From positions 310,001 to 374,000 of the forward strand of contig CALKXJ010000007.1 in the NCBI GenBank assembly GCA_938003835.1: a stretch of 64,000 nucleotides of DNA. The letters are read 5' to 3'. The notes beneath the pieces are model-generated. The model saw only the letters and a list, made by a program, of their open reading frames with translations, searched no databases and was not told the DNA's origin. Positions 37,842-45,691 of the stretch are shown in pieces. The first letter of the stretch is position 1. Every line of letters begins with the position of its first letter. A program made the translations under genes and the position numbers. The DNA is from an uncultured Bryobacteraceae bacterium (lineage in GTDB: Bacteria; Acidobacteriota; Terriglobia; Bryobacterales; Bryobacteraceae).

Positions 37842-38821
37842 CGGACCACCTCCGGAATGAACCGCATGCGAAAGGCGACGCTTTCATCGAGCCCGTAGCG
37901 ACGCCAGGATCGACCGGCGTCCTCGGAGACATAGAGCGCCTCCTCGTGCACGCTCGCCAGCATGCGCCCGGGACGGTCCGGATCGAACACCACGCTCCAG
38001 ACGTCGCGCAAGGGCAAGCCGTTGTTGCGCTCCTGCCACGTCTTGCCGCCGTCCTCGGAGACCACCACTCCAGGTCCCCAGCCGCACAGGGCGATCCGCT
38101 GCGGATTGGTCGGGTCGAAAGCAATGTCGTAGAGGTTCCGGTCCACGCCCACCTTGCCGGAGTTTTCGAAGGTGCGGCCGCCGTCGGTCGAAACGAACAG
38201 GCCGCCCCGCTGGGTCACCGCGAGCCAGTGATCGGGATCGTGGGGCGACTGCTGGATGTACATGATCTGGAACCCTGCGGCCCCGGCCAGGCGCCAGCTC
38301 CGGCCGCCATCCTCGCTCAGATAGAGACCGGACTCGCCCCCGCAAACCAGGCGTCCGGCCCGAGTGCGGTCGACGCGGACCGATTCGGTGTAGCGCCGGC
38401 GCGGCAGCGGGTGCACCTGCTCGAAGGTGGCGCCTCCGTCCCGCGTCACCTGCAACCCATTCACATAGGCGAAGTACACCGTGCCGGGCGCGTTCGGGTC
38501 CACGGAGAGATCGCGGAGTTCCGTCACCTGGTGATCGGTCAGAATCCGCCAGCGACGCCCGCCCTCGGCGGCCCGGATCAGGCCGTTGCCCGCCGCCAGG
38601 TAAAGCGTCGAGGGATCGCGGGGATCGTAGTCGACAGCCAGAACGAGCGGATGATTGAGGCCCCGGTGCTCGAATCCCCCGCCGGGCGATTCGACGAATA
38701 GCCCGCTCGTTTTGAGCGGCAGCCCTCCCACCCAGTTCTTCTGAATGCGCATGCACAGCCAGAGCCGGTGTTCGGCCGCCAAGCTCGCCGCCAACGCCAG
38801 TGCAAGTAACAGACAGCGCAT
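37838..38821 (-). CDS. Secreted Asp-box (BNR) repeat protein, beta-propeller
   Basis: A 327-residue protein with a signal peptide (MRCLLLALALAASLAAE). It contains at least five Asp-box repeats of the form S/T-x-D-x-G-x-x-W/F: VTRDGGATF, LSEDGGRSW, VSTDGGRTF, VSEDGGKTW and VSEDAGRSW. They are spaced about 40-65 residues apart and indicate a beta-propeller like sortilin/VPS10 or sialidase folds. No sialidase arginine triad was recognised, so a binding or scaffold role is as likely as catalysis. The ATG at 38821 is chosen for the signal peptide; the frame is open 24 codons upstream. It is divergent from the M16 operon with 80 bases between. Confidence 0.82.
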   Translation of the reverse strand: MRCLLLALALAASLAAEHRLWLCMRIQKNWVGGLPLKTSGLFVESPGGGFEHRGLNHPLVLAVDYDPRDPSTLYLAAGNGLIRAAEGGRRWRILTDHQVTELRDLSVDPNAPGTVYFAYVNGLQVTRDGGATFEQVHPLPRRRYTESVRVDRTRAGRLVCGGESGLYLSEDGGRSWRLAGAAGFQIMYIQQSPHDPDHWLAVTQRGGLFVSTDGGRTFENSGKVGVDRNLYDIAFDPTNPQRIALCGWGPGVVVSEDGGKTWQERNNGLPLRDVWSVVFDPDRPGRMLASVHEEALYVSEDAGRSWRRYGLDESVAFRMRFIPEVVR

Positions 38822-38901
38822 AAATGAGACATGATAACAGGCGCGGCGGCGGGCATTGCTACACTGAAAGAAATCTCTCGCATTGGAGCGCACATAACCG
38901 C

Positions 38902-40410
38902 ATGAGAAGAATTCTCCGGCGCAGCTTGGTCTTTGTCCTCGCCGCGGGCGCCTGCCTGGCGCAAAGCCTGGCCGAGTTCGAAAAGCGGGTGAGCGAATTC
39001 ACCCTGGAAAACGGGATGCACTTCATCGTGCTCAAGCGCGACCCGGCCCCGGTGGTCTCCTTTTTCGCCTACGTGGACGCCGGGGCGGTAAACGACCCCC
39101 GCGGAAAGACCGGGCTCGCTCACATGTTCGAGCACATGGTGGGCAAAGGGACCACGCGCGTGGGCACCACCGATTACGCGCAGGAAAAGCAGGTCCTCGA
39201 GGAGATCGAGCGAATTTACGACGAGATCGACAACGAGCGCCGCAAGGGTTCCAGGGCTGACCGGGCCCGCCTGGACGAGCTCGAGGCCCGCCTGCGCGCC
39301 GCCATCGAGAAGGCCAACCAATTTGTCAAGCCGAACGAGTTTGTCCGCCTCTTCGAGGCCAACGGCGCCGTCGGCTTCAATGCGGGCACCGGCAGCGACT
39401 ACACGGTCTATTTTTGCAGCATGCCGGCCAACCGGCTCGAGCTCTGGTTCCTGCTCATGTCGGAGTGGTTACGCCAGCCGGTCTACCGGGAGTTTTACAA
39501 AGAGCGGGACGTGGTGCGCGAAGAGCGCCGGATGCGCGTCGAATCCAGCCCGCAAGGCAAGCTCCAGGAGGTGCTCATGGCGACGGCCTTCCTGGCGCAC
39601 CCCTACAGGATCCTGGTCGGCTGGGCAAGCGACATCGACAACCTCCGGGCGCGCGATGCGGCGGAATTTCACCGCACTTACTATGTCCCGAGTAACATCA
39701 CGATCGCAATCGCCGGCGATGTGGAGGCGAACGAAATCAGGCTTCTGGCCGAGCGATACTTCGGGCGGATCCCGCCGGGACCGGAGCCTCCGCGCGTGAT
39801 TACCGAGGAGCCGCCGCAGGAAGGCGAGCGGCGGGTCACGGTCGAGACTCCCGCGCAGCCGATCCTGCTGGTTGCCTACAAGCGGCCTGACCAGCGCCAT
39901 GCCGACGATCCGGTTTTCGACGTGCTGGCCAGCCTGCTGGCGAGCGGCCGGACCGGCCTGCTCTACAGGGAGCTCGTGCGCGACAAACGCATCGCTCTGG
40001 CCGCCGGCGCCGTCCCGGCGGTCCCGGCCGCCAAGTTCCCCAGCCTGTTTCTGATCTACAGCGTCCCGAACGCGGGGCACACCATCGAGGAGAACGAAAA
40101 AGCGGTGTATGAGATCCTCGAGCGGCTCCAGCGCGAGCCGGTCGAGGAGGCGGCGCTCGCCCGCGTCAAGACCAAGATCCGCGCCGATCTCATCCGGCAG
40201 CTTGCCTCCAACGCGGGCCTGGCGCGCCAGCTCGCTTTCTATCACGTGAATTACGGCAACTGGCGGACCCTGTTTACAGGCATCGAGGAAATCGAGAAAG
40301 TGACCGCCGGGGACGTGCAGCGGGTTGCGCGCCAGTATCTGAGGCCCAGCAAGCGCACCGTGGCCTACCACGTCAGGCCCGAGGCCAATCCCGAGGAGGG
40401 GCGGCGATGA
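38902..40410 (+). CDS. M16 zinc metallopeptidase, catalytic subunit
   Basis: A 502-residue exported peptidase of the insulinase/processing-peptidase family. After a signal peptide (RRILRRSLVFVLAAGACLAQ) the inverted zinc motif HxxEH is seen as HMFEH at residues 74-78 within TGLAHMFEHMVGKGT. The second half carries the typical M16 C-terminal domain with LLYRELVRDKRIALAAG. Such enzymes degrade peptides inside a clam-shell chamber, often with an inactive partner. The ATG at 38902 follows the signal-peptide boundary. The stop overlaps the start of the partner gene (ATGA). Confidence 0.92.
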   Translation: MRRILRRSLVFVLAAGACLAQSLAEFEKRVSEFTLENGMHFIVLKRDPAPVVSFFAYVDAGAVNDPRGKTGLAHMFEHMVGKGTTRVGTTDYAQEKQVLEEIERIYDEIDNERRKGSRADRARLDELEARLRAAIEKANQFVKPNEFVRLFEANGAVGFNAGTGSDYTVYFCSMPANRLELWFLLMSEWLRQPVYREFYKERDVVREERRMRVESSPQGKLQEVLMATAFLAHPYRILVGWASDIDNLRARDAAEFHRTYYVPSNITIAIAGDVEANEIRLLAERYFGRIPPGPEPPRVITEEPPQEGERRVTVETPAQPILLVAYKRPDQRHADDPVFDVLASLLASGRTGLLYRELVRDKRIALAAGAVPAVPAAKFPSLFLIYSVPNAGHTIEENEKAVYEILERLQREPVEEAALARVKTKIRADLIRQLASNAGLARQLAFYHVNYGNWRTLFTGIEEIEKVTAGDVQRVARQYLRPSKRTVAYHVRPEANPEEGRR

Positions 40411-42500
40411 CCAGGCGGCTGGCACTTGCATTGTTGCTCGCGGCACTGGCGGCGGCGCAGGATGTGCCCGCCGTCGAAGAGCTCAAGTTTCCCCCGCTCA
40501 AACAGGTTCAAATCCCCAAGGTCGAGACCTTCACGCTCCCCAACGGGATGCGCCTGTACCTGCTCGAGAACCGCGAACTGCCCCTCATTGGCGGCTTCGC
40601 TCTGGTGCGCACCGGGAACCTTTTCGATCCGCCGGAGAAGATCGGGCTGGCCAGCCTCACCGGAGACGTGCTGCGGACCGGCGGCACCGCGGAGAAGACC
40701 GGCGACGAGATCGACGAGCTGCTCGAAAACCTTGCCGCCTCCATCGAAAGCGGCATCGGAGAGACGAGCGGCACGGTCTCCTTCAACTGCCTCCGCCAGG
40801 ACGTCGACGAAGTGCTGGCCGTCTTCAAGGCGCTGCTGACGGCGCCGGCCTTCCGCCAGGAGAAGCTCGATCTGGCCAAGACGCAGTACCGAAGCATGAT
40901 CGCCAGGCGCAACGACGATGCCGGCGCCATCGCCTCGCGCGAGTTCTCCCAAATCATCTACGGCCGGGACAATCCCTACGGCTGGCGTATGGAGTACGAG
41001 CATCTGGACCGCATCAGCCGCGACGACCTCATGGCATTCCACAAACGCTACTTCTTCCCGGCGAACATCCTGCTGGCCGTCCAGGGGGATTTCTCCGCCG
41101 CGGAGATGAGGGCCAAACTCGAGAAGCTTTTCGCCGACTGGCAGGTGAAGCAGCCGCCCGTGCCGCCCTTCCCAGAGGTGAAGGCGCGTCCGGCGCCCGG
41201 CATCTATCTGGCGGAGAAAGAGGACGTCAACCAGACCTTTTTCCGGATCGGCCATCTGGGCGGCCTGTTGCGAGATCCGGACTTCCCCGCCCTCGAGGTC
41301 ATGGCGGACATCCTGGGCGGCGGCTTCTCCAGCCGCCTGTTCGCCCGCGTGAGGACCCAGCTCGGCTATGCCTACAGCGTCGGCGCCTCCTGGGGCGCCA
41401 ACTACAACCATCCGGGAGTCTTCCGGATCGCCGGCAGCACCAAGTCGGAATCGACCACCGAGACGATTCGCGCCATCCTCGAAGAAGTTGAGCGGCTCCG
41501 CAACTCCGAGGTAACCGACGAGGAACTCAAGACCGCGCAGGACACGGTGCTGAACAGCTTCGTCTTCAACTTCGATCAACCTTCGAAGACGCTAAACCGG
41601 CTGGTCCTGTACGACTATCACGGCTATCCCAAAGACTTCATCTTCCGTTACCAGAAGGCTGTAGCCGCCGTAAGCAAACAGGACATCCTGCGCGTGGCCA
41701 GGAAATACCTGCGGCCGCAGGATCTGACCATCGTCGCGGTGGGCAAGCCTTCGGACTTCGGCACGCCGTTGGCGGAGCTCGGGCTGCCGGTCCACAAGAT
41801 CGACCTCACCATCCCGGAACCCAAGCGCCAGGCGGCGCGCGCCGATGCGGGGAATCTGGCGAAAGGCAAGGAGCTGCTGGCGCGGGCGCAGCAGGCCGTG
41901 GGCGGAGCCGAGAGGCTCGCCGGCGTCAAAGACATTCTGATGACTTCCGAGATCGTCCTCCAGGGCATGGGCGCCGGTATGCGGGCCTCGCAGACCAGCC
42001 GGTGGCTGGCGCCGTCCGTCATCCGGCAGGACCAGCAATTGCCTTTTGGGGCGGTGAGCTCCTACTCGGACGGTCAGACAGGTTGGTTGGCCACCCCGCA
42101 AGGTGTGCAGCCGATGCCCGCGCCGGTGATGCGCCAGGTGCGGGGCGCACTGCTGCGCATCCTGCCCTCTTTGCTCCTGAGTGACCGGCTGCCGGGCCGC
42201 CAGGTGAACCTGATCGAAGAGGGTGTGATCGAGGTCCAGGACAGCTCGGGCGAAAGCGTCCGCCTGAGGCTCGATCCGGAAACCGGGCTGCCGGCGGCCC
42301 TCATCTATCCCTCAATTCAGATGAGCGGGCCGCCGTCCACCACCGAGGAGATCCTGGAGGACTGGCGCGAGACCGGCGGGCTCAAGATGCCGTATAAAAT
42401 TACGATCCGGAGGGATGGTGCGCCATACGCGGAAGTGACGGTGCGGGAAATCCGTTTCAACACGGGCTTGACCGAGGAGGAGTTGAGCAGCAAGCCATGA
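40407..42500 (+). CDS. M16 non-catalytic partner fused to a lipoprotein-sorting-like domain
   Basis: A 697-residue exported protein. Residues ~40-460 form an M16 peptidase fold (FTLPNGMRLYLLENRELP, GGGFSSRLFARVRTQLGYAYSV). The zinc motif position reads SLTGD inside GLASLTGDVLRTGG, so it cannot bind zinc in the usual way; in M16 pairs such subunits carry the RY-type substrate site. The last ~220 residues, from KGKELLARAQQAVGGAERL, form an extra domain that resembles the whole of the next protein (42497-43291), including GLKMPYKITIRRDG against VQLPYVIQRYQDG. It is coupled on both sides by ATGA overlaps. Confidence 0.9.
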   Translation: MTRRLALALLLAALAAAQDVPAVEELKFPPLKQVQIPKVETFTLPNGMRLYLLENRELPLIGGFALVRTGNLFDPPEKIGLASLTGDVLRTGGTAEKTGDEIDELLENLAASIESGIGETSGTVSFNCLRQDVDEVLAVFKALLTAPAFRQEKLDLAKTQYRSMIARRNDDAGAIASREFSQIIYGRDNPYGWRMEYEHLDRISRDDLMAFHKRYFFPANILLAVQGDFSAAEMRAKLEKLFADWQVKQPPVPPFPEVKARPAPGIYLAEKEDVNQTFFRIGHLGGLLRDPDFPALEVMADILGGGFSSRLFARVRTQLGYAYSVGASWGANYNHPGVFRIAGSTKSESTTETIRAILEEVERLRNSEVTDEELKTAQDTVLNSFVFNFDQPSKTLNRLVLYDYHGYPKDFIFRYQKAVAAVSKQDILRVARKYLRPQDLTIVAVGKPSDFGTPLAELGLPVHKIDLTIPEPKRQAARADAGNLAKGKELLARAQQAVGGAERLAGVKDILMTSEIVLQGMGAGMRASQTSRWLAPSVIRQDQQLPFGAVSSYSDGQTGWLATPQGVQPMPAPVMRQVRGALLRILPSLLLSDRLPGRQVNLIEEGVIEVQDSSGESVRLRLDPETGLPAALIYPSIQMSGPPSTTEEILEDWRETGGLKMPYKITIRRDGAPYAEVTVREIRFNTGLTEEELSSKP

Positions 42501-43291
42501 CGCGGCGGACGGTCCTCGGGATGCTCGCGGGCGCCGTGTCGCTGGGCGCACAAAGCAGGCAGGAGCGGGGCAAGCAAATCATCGACGCGGCGATCGCCGC
42601 GCTCGGCGGCGAGAGGTTCCTCGCGCTTCGCAATCGCGTGGAAAAGGGCCGGGCTTACTCCTTCTATCAGGAGAAACTCGCCGGCCTGGCCAAGGCCACG
42701 GTCTACACGCGGTATCTGGCGCCCGCCAATCCGCCCAAGATTGACGACTTCTACTTGCGCGAGCGGCAGGCCTTCGGCGACGACGAGGCCTGGGCCGTGC
42801 TCTTCACCGAGGAGGACGGCTGGGAGATCACCTTCCGGGGCGCGCGGCCGCTACGCCAGCAAACGATCGAGCGGTTCCGTGACAACCGCCAGCGGGACAT
42901 TTTCTATATACTGCTGCGGCGGCTGGGCGAGGAGGGCCTGATCATCGAGCATCGCGGCTCCGACGTGGTGGACAACCGGCCGGTCGATGTCGTCGATATC
43001 ACCGACGCCAAGAACCGCGTGGTCACGGTCTATTTCCACCGCTCGACGCGGCTGCCCATCCGGCAGGTCTTCACCCGCCGGGATGAGCGGCGCATCCCCC
43101 ACGAAGAGGTGACCGTCTTCGACAAATACCGCGACGTCGGCGGCGTGCAACTGCCCTACGTGATCCAGCGCTATCAGGACGGCCAGCGCACCTTCGCCAT
43201 GTTCGCCGAATCGGTTCTGATCAATCAGGATCTCACCGACGAGAAGTTCACCCTTCCGCTGAAGCTGAAGATCCTGGAGCGGCAAAAATGA
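42497..43291 (+). CDS. Exported lipoprotein-sorting (LolA/LolB)-like protein
   Basis: A 264-residue exported protein with an RR leader (MTRRTVLGMLAGAVSLGAQ). The mature part is a half-open beta-barrel type sequence, from GKQIIDAAIAALGGERFLAL through VYFHRSTRLPIRQVF to LPYVIQRYQDG. It is like outer-membrane lipoprotein-sorting domains that bind lipid or hydrophobic ligands. It is a paralog of the C-terminal domain of the preceding M16 partner. A terminator-like hairpin follows at 43300-43323, closing the three-gene operon that begins at 38902. The ligand is unknown. Confidence 0.75.
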   Translation: MTRRTVLGMLAGAVSLGAQSRQERGKQIIDAAIAALGGERFLALRNRVEKGRAYSFYQEKLAGLAKATVYTRYLAPANPPKIDDFYLRERQAFGDDEAWAVLFTEEDGWEITFRGARPLRQQTIERFRDNRQRDIFYILLRRLGEEGLIIEHRGSDVVDNRPVDVVDITDAKNRVVTVYFHRSTRLPIRQVFTRRDERRIPHEEVTVFDKYRDVGGVQLPYVIQRYQDGQRTFAMFAESVLINQDLTDEKFTLPLKLKILERQK

Positions 43292-43299
43292 ACCGTCTC

Positions 43300-43323
43300 G
43301 CTCCGGAGCTCGTACGCCGGAGC
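43300..43323 (+). terminator. Hairpin closing the M16 operon
   Basis: GCTCCGG and CCGGAGC form a seven-base perfect stem with a ten-base loop, nine bases after the stop at 43291. There is no T-run behind it. The LysR promoter follows almost at once. Confidence 0.5.
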
Positions 43324-43327
43324 AAGC

Positions 43328-43336
43328 TGTTATAAT
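43328..43336 (+). promoter_or_regulatory. Extended -10 promoter for the LysR gene
   Basis: TGT followed by TATAAT matches the extended -10 consensus (TGnTATAAT). No good -35 lies at the usual distance, which extended -10 promoters do not need. Transcription would start near 43343, placing the hairpin at 43351 in the 5' leader. Confidence 0.6.
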
Positions 43337-43350
43337 CGAGACAACTTTTT

Positions 43351-43373
43351 GGGGCGGGGCTCGGGCCCGCCCC
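43351..43373 (+). repeat. GC-rich palindrome in the LysR leader
   Basis: GGGGCGGG pairs with CCCGCCCC across a seven-base loop, 15 bases before the LysR start. It closely resembles the hairpin at 4513-4535. It may be a dispersed palindromic element or a leader structure that affects translation. Confidence 0.55.
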
Positions 43374-43388
43374 GGGTGAAAGCCGGTC

Positions 43389-44318
43389 ATGGATCTCGAC
43401 CAGCTACACACATTCCTGGAGGTGGTGCGGCTGAAGAGCTTCTCCAAGGCGGCGCAGACCTGCTTTCGGAGCCAGCCGGCCATCAGCGCCCAGGTGCGGG
43501 CACTCGAGCAGGAACTGAACACCTCCCTGTTTCACCGTTTGGGGACTCGCATCGAGCTGACCGAGGCTGGCAAGATCTTCCGAGACTACGCCGAGCAGAT
43601 GCTCGAACTACGGCGCCGTGCCGAGGAGGCGATCCACGAACTCGAGCGCACGCCGCGCGGCGAGCTGGTTATTGCGGCCAACGAAGCCACCTGCCTCTAC
43701 GTGTTGCCTGCCGTCTTTGCCGATTACAAGCGGGAGTTCCCGCATGTCGAGCTCCGGCTGGAGCGGGCCTTCGGGGCGCGCGCGCTCGAGGCCGTGCTCG
43801 AAAACCGCGCCGACTTCGGCTTCGCGCAGCTTCCGATCAACGACAAGCGATTGCAGGTGGCGCGGATTCACACCGACGAGATCAAGCTGGTCGTGCCGCC
43901 GGGCCACCGCCTCCTTACCCGCCGCTTTGCGCTGCCGAAAGACTTGGTGGGAGAGCCTCTGCTGCTGCCGCGGGCCGGCACGACACGCGCCCGCCTGGAT
44001 GCCTGGCTCGAACCCGTCGAGGAGGAGATCCAGGTGTCGATGGAGCTGGACTCGACGGAGATGACCAAGCGCTCGGTGATGGCCGGGCTGGGGCTGGGCT
44101 TTTTGGCCAGTTCGACCTGCCGGGAAGAGTTCAGCGCCGGAACGCTGGCGGGCGTCTCGCTCGGCCCGGAACCGATGGTGCGGCAACTTGGCCTGATTTA
44201 CCGCAAGGATAAGGCGCTGTCCCGAGCCGCACTCGCCTTCATTGAGATCACGCTCCGGCACGCGCATGCCCGGGACGGAGCGCGCAAGGAGCGGCGCCGG
44301 GAGCCATCGGAGGGCTGA
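43389..44318 (+). CDS. LysR-family transcriptional regulator
   Basis: A 309-residue DNA-binding regulator. The N-terminal winged helix-turn-helix reads MDLDQLHTFLEVVRLKSFSK followed by SQPAISAQVRALEQELN and LFHRLGTRIELTEAG. A linker helix and a periplasmic-binding-protein-like effector domain follow from about residue 90 (GELVIAANEATCLYVLPAVF, MAGLGLGFLASSTC). The layout resembles CysB/CbbR-type regulators; the effector and targets are unknown. No divergent partner gene is present, so it does not show the usual LysR arrangement. An extended -10 and a GC-rich hairpin lie in its leader. The tail (about 20 residues) is strongly basic. Confidence 0.92.
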   Translation: MDLDQLHTFLEVVRLKSFSKAAQTCFRSQPAISAQVRALEQELNTSLFHRLGTRIELTEAGKIFRDYAEQMLELRRRAEEAIHELERTPRGELVIAANEATCLYVLPAVFADYKREFPHVELRLERAFGARALEAVLENRADFGFAQLPINDKRLQVARIHTDEIKLVVPPGHRLLTRRFALPKDLVGEPLLLPRAGTTRARLDAWLEPVEEEIQVSMELDSTEMTKRSVMAGLGLGFLASSTCREEFSAGTLAGVSLGPEPMVRQLGLIYRKDKALSRAALAFIEITLRHAHARDGARKERRREPSEG

Positions 44319-44320
44319 GA

Positions 44321-44677
44321 ATGGAGCCGGAGCGGCTGATCGAGAAATGCTCGACGATCTTTATCGCCGCGGGCAACCAGGTCCGGGTCTTTCACTCACT
44401 CGAGGAGGTGCCGGAAGAGCTGCGGGAGAGGCTGCTGGAGACGACGCGCGGCGCCTCAGCAGCCACCATCCTCATTGCCGACCAGCGAGGCCGGGAGGAA
44501 ATCCTCCGCGCGGCCCAGGCGCCGACTTCGGAGTTTGACCGGCGTTGGGCGGCGGTCATGGCGTCACCGCCGGCTCGGCCAACCGCTCTGCTCGGCAGGG
44601 CGCGCAAGCTCTGGCCAGTCGCTCTGGCGGCAGCGCTCGCCTGTCTTTTCTGGTTCGTCCTCGCCTGGCAGAGCTGA
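44321..44677 (+). CDS. Small membrane protein of unknown function
   Basis: A 118-residue protein starting two bases after the LysR stop. The first ~75 residues look soluble (LIEKCSTIFIAAGNQVRVF, ATRGASAATILIADQRGREE) and one membrane segment lies at about 97-116 (WPVALAAALACLFWFVLAW), leaving almost no tail outside. It resembles a C-tail-anchored protein. I recognise no family. Co-transcription with the LysR gene is likely from the spacing. Confidence 0.65.
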   Translation: MEPERLIEKCSTIFIAAGNQVRVFHSLEEVPEELRERLLETTRGASAATILIADQRGREEILRAAQAPTSEFDRRWAAVMASPPARPTALLGRARKLWPVALAAALACLFWFVLAWQS

Positions 44678-44717
44678 GCGGCCGCACCGTTGGCCTGCGT
44701 GATATCCTTTCCCTGAA

Positions 44718-45590
44718 ATGGCCTGGAACGTACTCGTGTTGGGCAGCTTGGGCCAGTTGGGCAGCGAACTGGTGCGCGAGTTTCAAGCCAGGGGTCACAG
44801 CGTCAGCGGCTACGACCGCGCTGAGGTCGACATCACCGACGAGGCGCAAGTCGAGCAGGTCATCGCCCGCATCCGGCCCGAGCTGGTGATCAACGCCGCC
44901 GCCTACAACCAGGTGGATGTCGCCGAGCGCGAGCCGCAGGCGGCATTCCTGGTGAATGCTCTCGCCGTCCGCCATCTGGCCGTCACCTGCCGCCAGTGGG
45001 ACATCCGGCTGGTGCACTACTCCACCGATTACGTCTTCGACGGACGCGCCGGGCGGCCCTATACCGAAGAGGACCCCACCCACCCGCTGGGCGCTTATGC
45101 GGTCTCGAAGCTCGCCGGCGAGCTCTACGCGCAGGCCTATCTGGAGGCGCCGCTGATCATCCGGACCTCGGGGGTCTTCGGCCCCGCCGGGCGCCACACC
45201 GCCCGCGGCAATTTCATCGAGCTGATGCTGCGCCTGGCCGCCGAGGACCGGCCGATTCGCGTCGTCGAGGACCATTTCGCTTCGCCGACCTACGCGCCGG
45301 CGCTCGCCGCGAGAACGGCGGACCTGGTCGAGCGCGGCGCCTCCGGGATTTTCCATCTCGGAGGGGGAACCGCCATTTCCTGGTTTGACTACGCGGCGAT
45401 GATCTTCCGCCTCGCCGGCATCGCCGCCCGGCTCCAGCCCACCAACGAGCGCGAATACCGCACGGCGGCGCGGAGGCCCAAGTACTCGGCGCTCTCCAAT
45501 CGCAAGGCGGAGGCCTTCGGCATCGCGCCGATGCCGCCACTCGAGGAGGCCGTGCGCGAGTACCTGGACAGGCGCGAAAAAATGAATTGA
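44718..45590 (+). CDS. rfbD: dTDP-4-dehydrorhamnose reductase
   Basis: A 290-residue SDR-type enzyme that should perform the last step of dTDP-L-rhamnose synthesis, reducing dTDP-4-dehydrorhamnose with NAD(P)H. The nucleotide site reads VLVLGSLGQLGSELV, INAAAYNQVD is the family hallmark, STDYVFDG marks the active site and YAVSKLAGE contains the Tyr and Lys of the catalytic YxxxK. No rfbA, rfbB or rfbC gene is adjacent. The last codons overlap a good promoter for the next gene. Confidence 0.93.
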   Translation: MAWNVLVLGSLGQLGSELVREFQARGHSVSGYDRAEVDITDEAQVEQVIARIRPELVINAAAYNQVDVAEREPQAAFLVNALAVRHLAVTCRQWDIRLVHYSTDYVFDGRAGRPYTEEDPTHPLGAYAVSKLAGELYAQAYLEAPLIIRTSGVFGPAGRHTARGNFIELMLRLAAEDRPIRVVEDHFASPTYAPALAARTADLVERGASGIFHLGGGTAISWFDYAAMIFRLAGIAARLQPTNEREYRTAARRPKYSALSNRKAEAFGIAPMPPLEEAVREYLDRREKMN

Positions 45591-45615
45591 GATTTGAAAC
45601 TCCGGGGTGTACAAT
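45587..45615 (+). promoter_or_regulatory. Sigma-70-type promoter of the receptor pseudogene
   Basis: TTGAGA (45587-45592) and TACAAT (45610-45615) are separated by 17 bases, one of the best promoter matches in the window. It begins within the rfbD stop region and lies 77 bases before the pseudogene ATG at 45692. Confidence 0.65.
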
Positions 45616-45691
45616 GCCCTGGAGGCTTGGGCGGGGAGGAAAACAGGGTCTGCCTCCGTTTTGGGAAGCCTCGCCGGAGGTCTATACCGCT

